Source: Citrobacter braakii (lineage in GTDB: Bacteria > Pseudomonadota > Gammaproteobacteria > Enterobacterales > Enterobacteriaceae). Taken from it: a stretch of DNA of 64,000 bases. The stretch's first letter is position 1. Every line of letters begins with the position of its first letter. Both the position numbers and the translations under genes were made by a program. Below, piece by piece: positions 43,430-52,662 of the stretch. The stretch covers positions 124,001 through 188,000 of the forward strand of contig NZ_NAEW01000004.1 in assembly GCF_002075345.1 (NCBI RefSeq). Direction: 5' to 3'. The notes under the pieces are model-generated. The model ran no database searches, was not told where the DNA came from, and saw nothing but the letters and a program-made list of their open reading frames with translations.

Positions 43430-43785
43430 CCATCTACATCTACCACCGGCATTCCCTGGTGCCGTTGACGCGTTCAGACTCATGCTGTTTTCGCGTGGTG
43501 GCGCCAGGCAGTATATGACGCTGTCCATAAAGAATTAATGGCAATCATCTTTGTCGTTGTTATTTCATCTTTCTGTTCTTTGCAATGTAGCCAAAAAGAT
43601 ACAATGCATTGATTTACATATAGTTTATTTTCATTAAAAAGTTATCCTTGTTGTTATATTATGATAAGAAATTGAAACACTTCGCGGTTCTCGCTGCAGA
43701 GTCGGGTCCATACTGGTGGTCTTTATGGGCTAAGTGGTATCATGACTCGCCAACCGCCTGGCGCACCAGCAAGAGTAGAAACATC
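43430..43785. other. Intergenic region before the first MarT-like gene
   Basis: This stretch holds no gene I can support. The right part is an in-frame upstream extension of the MarT-like reading frame, but aligning the three MarT-like paralogs places the real start at 43786. The left part is compositionally mixed with a short GC-rich patch, possibly debris of lost DNA. Confidence 0.5.
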
Positions 43786-44571
43786 ATGTCTGAGACTGGC
43801 AATGTCAGTTATCTGATTGAAAAAATAATAATATTTACGCCAGCTACACAATCTCTGGCGCGGATAGATCAACCCAATCAGCGGATAAAACTCAAACACT
43901 CGGCGTCATTATGTCTTTTATTACTTATTCAACATCGCGGGCAAGTGGTTTCCCAAAACGAACTACTGGAATTCGGCTGGGGTAAAAATCACCGCCAGGT
44001 GAGCTTCAACGCCTTTTATCAAAGCATTCTCTCTTTGCGCAAAAGTTTGCTGCAGCTGGAACTGGAGCAACCGCTTATCACCACGATCCCCCGCAAAGGG
44101 CTGATCATCCAGGAAGAGTTCAATATTCAGGTGATTGAAACTCCGGAGGAGAGCGTATCTTTTACAGCAGAACCTTTAGTGCCGGATGTCGCCATAGAAG
44201 AACTGTCAGATGACACAGCGCGCCAACCTTTGATAACCACTGCTGAAATGGTCATACTTGCCATTACCCTGATAATTTGTGTGCTTATAATGTATCCGTG
44301 GCAAACCAGTGATAACTATTTCTCCGGCTATATCACCGCAGACAAAGCCCCCACTGACTGTCAGTATTATTTTAATAATGATGCCAGTAATTTCTCCCGA
44401 CATACGGCATTTATCAACAAAAATCCTGGGCTGTGTCAGAGCCATAAATTTATCTATATCACCACCTACCCTGAATCCAAGAAATTATCCGTGCTTGTAT
44501 GTCGCTCACCGATGAAAAACAGGCAGGAAAACGCCTGTCAGTCGGTTTATTACCCACGGTATGATAGCTAA
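43786..44571 (+). CDS. MarT/CadC-like membrane-bound winged-helix regulator (copy 1)
   Basis: A 261-residue ToxR-type regulator. The N-terminal OmpR/PhoB-type winged helix spans about residues 8-112 (GQVVSQNELLEFGWG, NAFYQSILSLRKSL, LITTIPRKGLII). One membrane segment is at residues 154-171, followed by a periplasmic domain of about 90 residues with four cysteines, C192, C217, C239 and C251. The same four-cysteine order is found in copies 2 and 3. Its stop overlaps the start of a FidL-like gene by one base. Salmonella MarT-FidL in SPI-3 is the closest known arrangement. Confidence 0.85.
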   Translation: MSETGNVSYLIEKIIIFTPATQSLARIDQPNQRIKLKHSASLCLLLLIQHRGQVVSQNELLEFGWGKNHRQVSFNAFYQSILSLRKSLLQLELEQPLITTIPRKGLIIQEEFNIQVIETPEESVSFTAEPLVPDVAIEELSDDTARQPLITTAEMVILAITLIICVLIMYPWQTSDNYFSGYITADKAPTDCQYYFNNDASNFSRHTAFINKNPGLCQSHKFIYITTYPESKKLSVLVCRSPMKNRQENACQSVYYPRYDS

Positions 44572-45083
44572 TGAATTTTTATTCCCGAACGCCCCGCATC
44601 CAGACAGGTATTATCCTGTTGCTTTGTTTTGCTGCGCTAATTGTTACCGCCGTCTACCGGTACAGTAAAAACAATGGTCAGTTACATAATCTGACCTGTC
44701 GGTCTGCCATCGAGATTGTACGCAATACAAGCTCATTCCGAGGGATCATTGATATCAAAACCGGCGGCAGCAAAGGTATTGTGAATATTGATGGCATTAT
44801 CAAAGATGCCGAAAATAATGAGCAGACCGTGCAACGCATGGTACTTTTTACACAATCCAGCTACGGCTCAAGCCCGGTTTGGATTTCGCAGAAAATCCAA
44901 ATCTCCAATCGCGAAACAGCACCCGCCAGTCTCATTCAGGAACTCCTCCCCGACTTCTTCCTGACCAACACCAGCGTATCCAACGTCGATTTTTTTGCGC
45001 TGAATAGAGAGACGTATTTGATTACCAAAGAGGGGATCCCCTATCTGTACTGCCAGAATTATGCGTTGCCGGAAAATGAATAA
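44571..45083 (+). CDS. FidL-like membrane-anchored partner (copy 1)
   Basis: A 170-residue protein with an N-terminal membrane segment (TGIILLLCFAALIVTAVY, residues 12-29) and a periplasmic domain. The domain has one cysteine at each end, C43 and C161, likely to form a disulfide. It is translationally coupled to the upstream MarT-like gene. By analogy with ToxS and ToxR, it may stabilise or modulate its partner regulator; that role is inference. Confidence 0.78.
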   Translation: MNFYSRTPRIQTGIILLLCFAALIVTAVYRYSKNNGQLHNLTCRSAIEIVRNTSSFRGIIDIKTGGSKGIVNIDGIIKDAENNEQTVQRMVLFTQSSYGSSPVWISQKIQISNRETAPASLIQELLPDFFLTNTSVSNVDFFALNRETYLITKEGIPYLYCQNYALPENE

Positions 45084-45237
45084 TCAATAAGCGAAGATTA
45101 AATAAGAGCAAAAACGATTTGAAAGAGTCACTTGATACGGACTTCGCGAACCACACGCCAGTGATGCCTTGGTGTGTTAATGCTGATTAATAAAGATTAT
45201 TTTCTCTCATAATATAAAAACCCTATTCTAACCTACA

Positions 45238-45333
45238 CTACCATAACTCACTGATTATGCGAACATTGTTACCCTGCTCGTCCAGCGTTATAACTTTCTG
45301 GTTTTCCAATAATCTCTTCCCCTCATCAATGCA
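45238..45333 (-). pseudogene. Possible remnant of an unidentified gene (C-terminal fragment)
   Basis: On the minus strand an open stretch of about 31 codons reads CIDEGKRLLENQKVITLDEQ, then GNNVRIISELW and a stop. It has protein-like composition but no start codon or ribosome site, and the open frame upstream runs into the vapC remnant. I do not recognise the family. Confidence 0.25.
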
Positions 45334-45364
45334 GGATGTCAGCGACGAAGGACGGGCTGACCTG

Positions 45365-45610
45365 TGAAAAAAACGTATATGCTCGACACCTGTATCTGAG
45401 CGTTCATCCTGCACGGGCAGCTGTAATTCGTACTGAAGCGCCTGGAGCAGGCGGTGTTGGCCAGAGATCGGACGTGGTCTCGGCTATCAACTGGGCCGAA
45501 CGACACGGCGATTGCCGGCATGCTATCGCCGCCGGCGTGTGCTGGTGACCATTAATGTGAGGGAGTTTGAGCGGGTGCCGGGGCTCACGCTGGAAGACTG
45601 GGCAAAATAA
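45365..45610 (+). pseudogene. vapC: Decayed VapC-type PIN-domain toxin gene
   Basis: Fragments of a VapC ribonuclease toxin can be read across frames: MLDTCI at 45379 followed by a stop; LKRLEQAV; GPNDTAIAG; and, after frame changes, AIAAG, VREFERVPGLTLEDWAK and the final TAA at 45610. An intact gene would be about 400 bp, so the middle has been deleted and at least two single-base losses are needed to join the rest. No intact VapB antitoxin is seen upstream. The fragment is richer in GC than its surroundings, suggesting a separate origin. Confidence 0.7.
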
Positions 45611-45685
45611 GCCGTAGTCTCCTGGAGTATCCTCTGAGCATACCCGGTATGGTTTTTGAGCATGTCGGGTATGCTGTCTTTATCG

Positions 45686-46177
45686 CTACCTGTCCTTATT
45701 CACGCAAAGCGCAAACGGCGACTGCAGATTTTCAATCAACCAGCCATTTAACAACGGATTGATCCTGATCTGACGGACTGTGCCTTCCGGAACATAAAAG
45801 AAGCTGTGTTTGAATATTTCATCACTGGCGGTGTCCTGTGATTTTTTGACATAGTGCATATTGCTCACTGAAATCTCGCCTGGTCTGTTCACCTCGTAGC
45901 CGAAATGAATTGTCCTGGAAACCGTTTCGGGGCCACCTTCAGAATTGATATATCCGGACAACACAACCTGACCAGAGAATTGTTTATCGAGGCGAAAGAC
46001 GAGGTTCAGTGTTGCAGTAAAATCAGGGTTAAGATGGTTATAACGAATGATCGTGCTGCAGTCGATGTCCATGCCATTCTGTCGCTTAAGCATGTACATA
46101 TAGAACCCGATGGACGATGCCATGACCAGTAGCAGACTGACAGCTGCACAGAGGCGACTTATCTTAATTGCTTTCAT
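45686..46177 (-). CDS. FidL-like membrane-anchored partner (copy 2)
   Basis: A 163-residue protein with an N-terminal membrane segment (residues 9-29) and a periplasmic domain whose cysteines C40 and C158 lie at its two ends, as in copies 1 and 3. The ATG at 46177 has GGA six bases upstream; an ATG two codons earlier is possible. It overlaps the end of MarT-like copy 2 by 14 bp, indicating coupled translation. Confidence 0.75.
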   Translation of the reverse strand: MKAIKISRLCAAVSLLLVMASSIGFYMYMLKRQNGMDIDCSTIIRYNHLNPDFTATLNLVFRLDKQFSGQVVLSGYINSEGGPETVSRTIHFGYEVNRPGEISVSNMHYVKKSQDTASDEIFKHSFFYVPEGTVRQIRINPLLNGWLIENLQSPFALCVNKDR

Positions 46178-46970
46178 AGCCATTCCAGTAGTTATTAAGG
46201 CAGGATATATACTGCTTGTCTTTCGTTGTACATCTGCTGATAAATACCCGGCCTTTACTGCCATAAATATAAGCGTCTGACGCCTGATAAAGAAATACAG
46301 CCCCGTCCAGGCAGTCAATATTATTCTGCCGGGCCAGGGTGACAAAAACGTCCTTCTTTTTTTCGAGGAATGAAGCGGAGTTTTTCTGAATGGTGTACAC
46401 CTGGCAGTTCTGATAGTTAAACAGAAAATGGGTCTGTATATCTTTCAGGGTCGATGTGGTTGTTGTAGGGATCTGACTGCCCGCAATAAAAATGACGGCG
46501 CTGGCGACAAACAAAGCTAAAAGCAGAATATTAAAGGTAAGTCTGTGTTTTAACGAAAATGCAGAAAACTGTCGGTTTATTCCAGGTCCGGCGCTGTCTG
46601 TTACTGCAGTCGACTCATGCACCGGGAGGGTATCAGTCATCACCACGACATCGATATCCTGATTAAACATAAAACCGATTCGTGGCACAGTGGTAATACA
46701 TTCTGCCTGAATCCCGGTGCTGACAAAGTGCTTCCTGATTTCGGAAATATATTTATTAAGGGTGTGGTTTGACGAACGCAGGCCGTGTAAATCCCAGACA
46801 TTATCCAGCAGCTCATCCCGGTTAATCACCTGCCCCTGTCTTTCCAGCAGATAGGTTAAAAGTCTGTTCATGGTTGCTGTCAGAATAATGACAGAATCTT
46901 CATCCGAGACCGGCCAGATTGTGCCATCATCTGAACGATACCTGGCCAGAGAACTGATTAAATAATCCAA
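46164..46970 (-). CDS. MarT/CadC-like membrane-bound winged-helix regulator (copy 2)
   Basis: A 268-residue protein: winged helix at residues 1-105 (GQVINRDELLDNVWDLHG, SSNHTLNKYISEIRKHF, ITTVPRIGFMF), a linker, a membrane segment at residues 146-163 and a periplasmic domain with C189, C220, C247 and C257. The start appears to be TTG at 46970, since it gives MDYLI (parallel to MKYLI in copy 3) and has GGAG seven bases upstream. It is inverted relative to copies 1 and 3 and faces away from the EAL/adhesin genes. Confidence 0.83.
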   Translation of the reverse strand: MDYLISSLARYRSDDGTIWPVSDEDSVIILTATMNRLLTYLLERQGQVINRDELLDNVWDLHGLRSSNHTLNKYISEIRKHFVSTGIQAECITTVPRIGFMFNQDIDVVVMTDTLPVHESTAVTDSAGPGINRQFSAFSLKHRLTFNILLLALFVASAVIFIAGSQIPTTTTSTLKDIQTHFLFNYQNCQVYTIQKNSASFLEKKKDVFVTLARQNNIDCLDGAVFLYQASDAYIYGSKGRVFISRCTTKDKQYISCLNNYWNGYESN

Positions 46971-47302
46971 ATGAACACTCCAATATCCTGAACGTAAGGC
47001 GATAAAAACGCTTGTTCCACCTCATTATCACTACGTCTGACTTTTGCAAAGCATACCATACGCAGCCAGGATTCCTTAATTACTAGGTTAATTGATTGTA
47101 AATCACTTATATTTTAGCATTTTAATCCGCAAAATAACTTAACGCCGATACATGTACTGACCTACCACTCTTCTCAGTTAAGATTGTTCGCAGAATGAGC
47201 GGGTTCTTATCATCTAATAGTCATCAGCATTACTGCCATTCACCATCCGGGATATGAAGAGTTCCCAGGTTAACGGATCCACCATGGTTCAGGAGCAACT
47301 CC
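46971..47302. other. Divergent control region between MarT-like copy 2 and EAL gene 2
   Basis: A 332-bp AT-rich stretch with no supported gene. It must hold the promoters for the minus-strand MarT-like gene and the plus-strand EAL gene. I see no recognisable consensus site beyond the ribosome sites at each end. Confidence 0.55.
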
Positions 47303-48100
47303 ATGATAAGCACCAACATGCTCAGGAAGGCAGAACGTTTCTTCAGTAAGGCCGGAACACGGATAAGAGAGTCGATCCTGTCAGCAGAACTGGCTGGAGC
47401 TGAGTTTGTGCCTTATGTGCAACCGGTTTACAGGGCTTACAAGGTTGCAGGCGGAGAAGTGTTATTGAGGATCCGAAAAGATGGAGTCCTTCACTTTCCG
47501 GAGAAATACATCTCTGCAATGGAGTCATGCGAGGTGATTAATGATGTGACATGCTCTTTGCTGTCTGATGTTAAAACCTTTTTCAACGGCTATGAAGGAG
47601 CCCTTCCCGATGACTTCTATCTTTCCTTCAATATCTGTGCGAGACAACTGAATTCCCCGGACGTTATTGAAGCAGTGACCGATTTTAATAAAACATTTGC
47701 AGGACGCATTGCTGTATTACTTGAAATTGTCGAACGTGGCACGATGCATCTCGATGACTTTGCGCTTGACGCAATGCAACAACTTACCGATGCAGGTGTG
47801 CGATTTGCGATTGATGACTTCGGAAACGGAAGTTCGTGTCTTAAATATATTGAGCATTCAGGTTTTTCTACAATTAAGATGGATAAATGCCTTACAGTGG
47901 TCAGCAACGGTACATTAATTTATTCCGCGGTAATTGATTCAATCGTAACCCTCTCTGAACGACTGCAAATCCAGCTTGTGGCAGAGGGAGTGGAAAATAA
48001 AGAACAATTATCTCTTTTGAAAGATAAAGGTGTGAATGTTTTTCAGGGTTATCTTTTTTCAAAACCCGTCAGCATGCACGAGTTCTGCAAACATATTTAA
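47303..48100 (+). CDS. EAL-domain protein 2, probable c-di-GMP phosphodiesterase
   Basis: This 265-residue stand-alone EAL domain reads E52-V-L in place of EAL and keeps N110 (LSFNICARQ), E141 and E144 (LLEIVERG), D171-D172 (AIDDFGNG), K192 (IKMDK), E228 (AEGVE) and Q248 (FQGYLFSKP). It is therefore predicted to be an active phosphodiesterase. An AGGAGC site precedes the ATG. It lies just upstream of, and co-oriented with, the heptosyltransferase and AIDA-type adhesin genes. It is only distantly similar to the EAL protein at 41700-42542. Confidence 0.88.
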   Translation: MISTNMLRKAERFFSKAGTRIRESILSAELAGAEFVPYVQPVYRAYKVAGGEVLLRIRKDGVLHFPEKYISAMESCEVINDVTCSLLSDVKTFFNGYEGALPDDFYLSFNICARQLNSPDVIEAVTDFNKTFAGRIAVLLEIVERGTMHLDDFALDAMQQLTDAGVRFAIDDFGNGSSCLKYIEHSGFSTIKMDKCLTVVSNGTLIYSAVIDSIVTLSERLQIQLVAEGVENKEQLSLLKDKGVNVFQGYLFSKPVSMHEFCKHI

Positions 48101-48337
48101 CACCCTTATCCCTGTAAACAGACCGGACATGACTGACTGAGTGGAAAATAAAAATCACGCCCTCAGCTGCAGGGTAATTTAAATACATTTACAGTCGCAA
48201 AACATTTAATCCGGAACTGCTTATGGGTCTGAGTTAAAAACGGCTCACAGCCCGTCACGGAAAATATTACAGATATAAACCAGTGCAATTGACTGACCCC
48301 TTATCGACTGCACATGAACACCAGGGATATATAAGAT

Positions 48338-49507
48338 ATGTCAGCTAACTTTGCAACACCTCCTGAATTTCCGACCTGTGCCGGACCGGAAGGTATTCTG
48401 TTTGACTTTAATTACGGCGCGCGTGTTTACCTTCCGGAAGGGAAATGGCATGCCATTTTAATGGATGATGATTCCGGCAATATCCTTTTCAGCTGTGATT
48501 CTGACGGCGGGTGGGTCGCCAGTACCAAAAAATATTACATCCGTTTCCGCATTCAGGTATTCCACCAGGGAGAAGCGCATCCGATCCTGGATGAAACACT
48601 GGACATGAAGGATAAGCCGGTCGTCATCTTTTTCCCGACCGGAACACTGGGCGATATGCTTGGCTGGTTCCATTACGCCGAGCGATTTCGTCAGCTGCAC
48701 AGGTGCCAGCTTGAATGCGTCATGGGGCAGGAAATCATTGACCTGCTCAGCGCACAATATCCGGAGATAACCTTCTCCACAAAAGAATCCCACCGGACAA
48801 TCAATCCCTACGCGTCCTGGTACGTCGGTCTTTTCTTCAAGGCTGACACACTTCATCAGCCCGTTGATTTCAGGAAAGTCGGCTTTCACCGCAATGCCGG
48901 TTACATCCTCGGGGTTGACCCGCGGGAGTGCCCGCCTCGCCTGAAGCTTGATGCAGAACGAAAAATTGCGGAGCCCTACGTCTGCATCGCCGCGCAGTCA
49001 ACCAACCAGGCTAAATACTGGAACAACGGTCACGGCTGGGCAGAGGTGGTAGCCCACCTTAAATCACTGGGATACCGGGTGCTGTGCATTGACCGCCAGG
49101 CCCATCACGGTCAGGGCTTCGTCTGGAACCACATCCCCTATGGTGCCGAAGACTTCACGGGCGACATTCCGCTTCAGGAGCGGGTGGACCTGTTAAGGCA
49201 TGCGAGTTTCTTTATCGGTCTGGCCAGCGGGCTGTCATGGCTTGCCTGGGCAACTGACATACCTGTGGTGTTGATCAGCGGATTCAGCCTTCCGAATAGC
49301 GAATTTTACACCCCCTGGCGGGTGTTCAGCAGTCATGGCTGTAACGGCTGCTGGGATGACACGTCGGTTGATTTTGACCACCAGGATTTTTTGTGGTGCC
49401 CGCATCACAGGGATACCCCAAGACAGTATGAGTGCACGCGGCTGATAACCGGACGACAGGTTACAGGGATGGTGGACCGTCTGCATGCAGGATTAGTTGA
49501 TAATTAA
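48338..49507 (+). CDS. Autotransporter heptosyltransferase (Aah/TibC family)
   Basis: A 389-residue glycosyltransferase that adds heptose from ADP-heptose to Ser residues in the passenger repeats of AIDA-I-type adhesins in the cytoplasm. The N-terminal beta region is followed by the catalytic fold (PTGTLGDMLGWFHYAERFR near residue 100, then CIAAQSTNQAKYWNNG and GLASGLSWLAWATDIPVVLI). C-terminal cysteines in CNGCW, LWCPHH and YECTR match the iron-binding set of this family. It lies 11 bp upstream of the autotransporter gene, so the pair is an operon like aah-aidA. Confidence 0.92.
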   Translation: MSANFATPPEFPTCAGPEGILFDFNYGARVYLPEGKWHAILMDDDSGNILFSCDSDGGWVASTKKYYIRFRIQVFHQGEAHPILDETLDMKDKPVVIFFPTGTLGDMLGWFHYAERFRQLHRCQLECVMGQEIIDLLSAQYPEITFSTKESHRTINPYASWYVGLFFKADTLHQPVDFRKVGFHRNAGYILGVDPRECPPRLKLDAERKIAEPYVCIAAQSTNQAKYWNNGHGWAEVVAHLKSLGYRVLCIDRQAHHGQGFVWNHIPYGAEDFTGDIPLQERVDLLRHASFFIGLASGLSWLAWATDIPVVLISGFSLPNSEFYTPWRVFSSHGCNGCWDDTSVDFDHQDFLWCPHHRDTPRQYECTRLITGRQVTGMVDRLHAGLVDN

Positions 49508-49518
49508 GGAGCGTTACT

Positions 49519-52500
49519 ATGAACAAGATATATACCACCGTCTGGTGCGAGTCGCGCCAGCAGTGGGTGGTCACCTCTGAACTGGCATCCGGCTCTGGTC
49601 GCCCGAAACTGGCACCAAAGAAAAGCGGCCTGGCACTGCTGCTGGGGGCAATGCTGCTGCCCTCAGCGCCGGTCATGGCCGTGGATTATGTGGACGTGAC
49701 GCTAACGGGTGAACAGACTATTTCTTCAGGAGATACGGCCACCTCTACTACTATCAACGGTGGCAGTCAGTACATCTACAATGGGGGCTCAGCCACTGAG
49801 ACCGTCATCAACTATGGGGGCATGCAGGACGTCTACGTTGGGGGCTCGGCCACTGAGACCACCATCAACAACGGTGGCGACCAGTACATCTTAGGTGGCA
49901 CAGCCACTGACACTTCCATCAACAATGGTGGCAAGCAGGAGATCGTTAGCGGCGGCACAGCCACTGACACCACTATTAGCGGTGGCAGTCAGAATGTCTA
50001 CAATAGGGGCACAGCCACTGACACCACCATTAACGGTGGTAGTCAAAGCGTCTTCAGTGGCGGCTCTGTCACTGCCACCACCATTAACAGCGGTGGTTAT
50101 CAGTATGTCAACAGTGGTGGCACAGCCATTGGGACCACCATCAACACAGATGGCGAGCAGCGAGTCTCCAGCGGTGGTGCTGCCACTGAGACCGTCATCA
50201 ACTATGGGGGCATACAGGACGTCAATGGTGGCACAGCCACTGAGACCACCATTAACCATAATGGTCAGCAGTATGTCAACAGTGGTGGCACAGCCATTGA
50301 TACCACCATTAACAGAGGTTTCCAATGGGTCTCCCATGACAGCACGGCCACTGGCACCACAATCAACGGTGGCTGGCAGGACGTCAGCAATAGGGGCACA
50401 GCCACTGACACCACCATCAACAGTGGAGAGCAGTACATCCACATTGGGGGCACAGCCAATGAGACCACCATTAACGGCAGTGGTGAACAGGCCATTTATG
50501 GTGGCACAGCCACTGACACCACCATCAATAGCGGTGGTGCCCAAGGCATTTTCAGTGGGGGCTCGGCCACAGACACCACCATTAACAGCGGGGGCGGACA
50601 GTACATATCCGTATCCGGTGGCGGGACAGCCACAAACACCACTATCAACGGTGGCGAACAGTACGTCTCCAGTGGCGGCACAGCCAATGAGACCGCTATC
50701 AACAGCGATGGCAGGCAGTACATCCGCGGCGGTGGCACTGCAACTGGCACCACTATCAACGGTGGTGGCCGACAGAACGTCTCCAGTGACGGTACGGCTA
50801 CTGGCACTACCATTAATAGCGGGGGCATGCAGTTCGTCTACAGTGGCGGCACAGCCATTGACACCACTATCAATAGCGGTCAGTCGTGGCTGCAGACGGG
50901 GGCACTGGCTGACGGCGAAACCAAAGTGAACGCCGGTGGTGAACTGCTGATGGACGCTGGCTCTGTCGCAACGGACGTGCGCATCACGGGGGGCACCCTC
51001 TCTGTCGCCGACCTTACCAATACCACCGCCAGTTATACCCCGGCTCAGGTCGATAAGCTCACCATGAACGGCGGTAACGTCAACTTCCTGCGCAACAGCA
51101 AAGGTGAATTCGCGAAACTGACTATTACGGAACTGAACGGAACCGGAAACTTCCTTTTCAATACCTCGCTGGCCGACCGCAAAGCCAACTTTGTCACCAT
51201 CGAGCAGGGTTCAGGCCAGTTTGGCATTGCCGTTAATGACTCCGGTAAAGAAATCTCAGACCACACCGACCTCACAGTGAACCTCATCCATGAGAAGGGT
51301 GGTGACATTGATTTTGAAATGGTCACGGCTAACGGGCGAAGCACCAGCATGGTTGACGGCGGGACCTACATGTACACCCTGTTCAGCGAGCAGAATAAAG
51401 ACGGTCTCAACGGCGGTAACGTCTGGTACCTGGGCGCGATGACGGAAGAACCTGGCGGTGGTGAGAATCCGGGTGGCGGTGAAAACCCTGGCGGCGGCGA
51501 GAACCCTGGCGGCGGTGAGAACCCTGGCGGCGGCGAGAACCCTGGCGGCGGTGAAAACCCTGGCGGTGGTGAAAACCCGGGCGGCGGCGAGAATCCTGGC
51601 GGTGGTGAAAACCCGGGCGGTAGCGAGAATCCGGACGGCGGTGACAACGGCAATACCGGCGGTAGCGGAAGCGGCGACAAGAAGCCGATGACCACCCCGG
51701 CAACGGACGCCATCCTGGCCATGTCGAATGCCGGCCTGAATGTCATCCACTCCGAGCTGGAAGGCCTGCGCATGTACCGGACAAATCTGGATAAAACCGG
51801 ACCGGAAAGTAACGTGTGGGGTCACTACCTTGGCAGCAAAAACCATACGGATACCAGCAACGGCGCGGCGTATCAGCTTAATCAGAACGGCATTGAAATC
51901 GGTGCCGACACGCGGACGGATTTTGCGCGCGGCAGCCTCGTCACGGGGGCATTCATGTCTTACAGCGACAACACTGTTAAGCATGCCCGCGGTGGAAAAA
52001 GCAAAATCGACAGCTACGGTATCGGCCTGTATGCAACATGGTTTGATGCCAGCAGCTTCTACGCTGACGGTGTGGTGAAAGGTAACCGCCTGAACAACAA
52101 ACTGAGAGCCGTGATGACCAACGGCGGCAGAACCGGCGGTGACTGGACGCAGTATGGTCTCAGCACAGCCGTTGAAGGTGGCTATCAGTTTGATGTGAGG
52201 GACGACCTGAGCCTCACGCCTTATGCCCGCCTGGCGTTTGTTCAGATGAGCAGTGAGGACGTAAAGCTGAGCAACGGCATGAAGGGTAACACCGGCACGC
52301 CGCGCTCGGTAACGGGTGAGGCCGGCGCGAAGCTGACCGGCAAGTTCAGCCTCGGTGCGACAGAATTTAAACCTTACCTGTCAGCGGCGATCGTGCAGGA
52401 GTATGCAGACTCAAATGAAGTCACCATCAATGCGCGCAACCGCTTTGACAACAACGTCAAAGGCACGTCAGGCAAGTACGGTCTGGGTGCATCGGTCAGT

Positions 52501-52602
52501 GTCGGCAAGGACGTAACGCTGTACGGCGAGGCTAATTATCGTCAGGGCAGCCATACGGAGACGCCGGTTCAGGGTGTGGCCGGTATCCGTATCGGATTCT
52601 GA
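49519..52602 (+). CDS. AIDA-I-type self-associating autotransporter adhesin
   Basis: A 1027-residue type V secretion protein. The extended signal peptide begins MNKIYTTVWCESRQQWV and is predicted to be cleaved after PVMA (residue 54). The passenger (about residues 60-460) is built of roughly 19-residue repeats of the form GGTATDTTINSGG, the class glycosylated by Aah-type enzymes. Then come a non-repeat pertactin-like part, an unusual PGGGEN-repeat linker (residues 645-710), and an autotransporter beta-barrel (about residues 745-1027) ending with the required Phe (RIGF). AIDA-I mediates adhesion, autoaggregation and biofilm. The cognate heptosyltransferase is directly upstream. Confidence 0.95.
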   Translation: MNKIYTTVWCESRQQWVVTSELASGSGRPKLAPKKSGLALLLGAMLLPSAPVMAVDYVDVTLTGEQTISSGDTATSTTINGGSQYIYNGGSATETVINYGGMQDVYVGGSATETTINNGGDQYILGGTATDTSINNGGKQEIVSGGTATDTTISGGSQNVYNRGTATDTTINGGSQSVFSGGSVTATTINSGGYQYVNSGGTAIGTTINTDGEQRVSSGGAATETVINYGGIQDVNGGTATETTINHNGQQYVNSGGTAIDTTINRGFQWVSHDSTATGTTINGGWQDVSNRGTATDTTINSGEQYIHIGGTANETTINGSGEQAIYGGTATDTTINSGGAQGIFSGGSATDTTINSGGGQYISVSGGGTATNTTINGGEQYVSSGGTANETAINSDGRQYIRGGGTATGTTINGGGRQNVSSDGTATGTTINSGGMQFVYSGGTAIDTTINSGQSWLQTGALADGETKVNAGGELLMDAGSVATDVRITGGTLSVADLTNTTASYTPAQVDKLTMNGGNVNFLRNSKGEFAKLTITELNGTGNFLFNTSLADRKANFVTIEQGSGQFGIAVNDSGKEISDHTDLTVNLIHEKGGDIDFEMVTANGRSTSMVDGGTYMYTLFSEQNKDGLNGGNVWYLGAMTEEPGGGENPGGGENPGGGENPGGGENPGGGENPGGGENPGGGENPGGGENPGGGENPGGSENPDGGDNGNTGGSGSGDKKPMTTPATDAILAMSNAGLNVIHSELEGLRMYRTNLDKTGPESNVWGHYLGSKNHTDTSNGAAYQLNQNGIEIGADTRTDFARGSLVTGAFMSYSDNTVKHARGGKSKIDSYGIGLYATWFDASSFYADGVVKGNRLNNKLRAVMTNGGRTGGDWTQYGLSTAVEGGYQFDVRDDLSLTPYARLAFVQMSSEDVKLSNGMKGNTGTPRSVTGEAGAKLTGKFSLGATEFKPYLSAAIVQEYADSNEVTINARNRFDNNVKGTSGKYGLGASVSVGKDVTLYGEANYRQGSHTETPVQGVAGIRIGF
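49713..50890 (+). repeat. AIDA passenger repeat array
   Basis: About twenty degenerate repeats of 51-60 bp encode GG-x-A-x-x-T-x-IN-x-GG units. The recurring core GGCACAGCCACTGACACCAC is nearly identical in many copies, so the array is prone to recombination that would change adhesin length. Confidence 0.9.
51451..51648 (+). repeat. 18-bp tandem repeat encoding a PGGGEN linker
   Basis: Eleven consecutive 18-bp units encode nine PGGGEN followed by PGGSEN and PDGGDN. The units differ only at synonymous third positions, indicating recent tandem expansion with drift. The array sits between passenger and barrel and, being in multiples of 18, changes in copy number stay in frame. Confidence 0.95.
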
Positions 52603-52611
52603 TGTTATCTC

Positions 52612-52629
52612 AGGGGCCTCAGGGCCCTT
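52612..52629 (+). terminator. Weak hairpin after the AIDA-type gene
   Basis: AGGGGCC, loop TCAG, GGCCCTT with one wobble pair, beginning 10 bp after the adhesin stop and followed by ATT. It could terminate some adhesin transcripts before the LuxR-type gene, allowing limited read-through. Confidence 0.4.
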
Positions 52630-52662
52630 ATTCATTGCGCTATGAAATATCCGGATATGTTT

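Noticed and set aside
45336-45548. A 70-codon plus-strand frame in the vapC remnant
   Set aside because: It is only one frame through a frameshifted pseudogene and does not correspond to an intact protein.
48458-48889. A 143-codon minus-strand frame
   Set aside because: It is antisense to the heptosyltransferase gene, which has a clear family match and an operon position next to the adhesin.
49713-50890. Regularly spaced repeats that superficially resemble a CRISPR array
   Set aside because: The repeats are degenerate, coding, in phase with a 19-residue protein unit and have no unique spacers or cas genes.
49891-50929. Long frames on both strands inside the AIDA passenger repeats
   Set aside because: Repetitive DNA keeps alternative frames open. 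These translations are low-complexity, while the main frame has signal peptide, linker and barrel.
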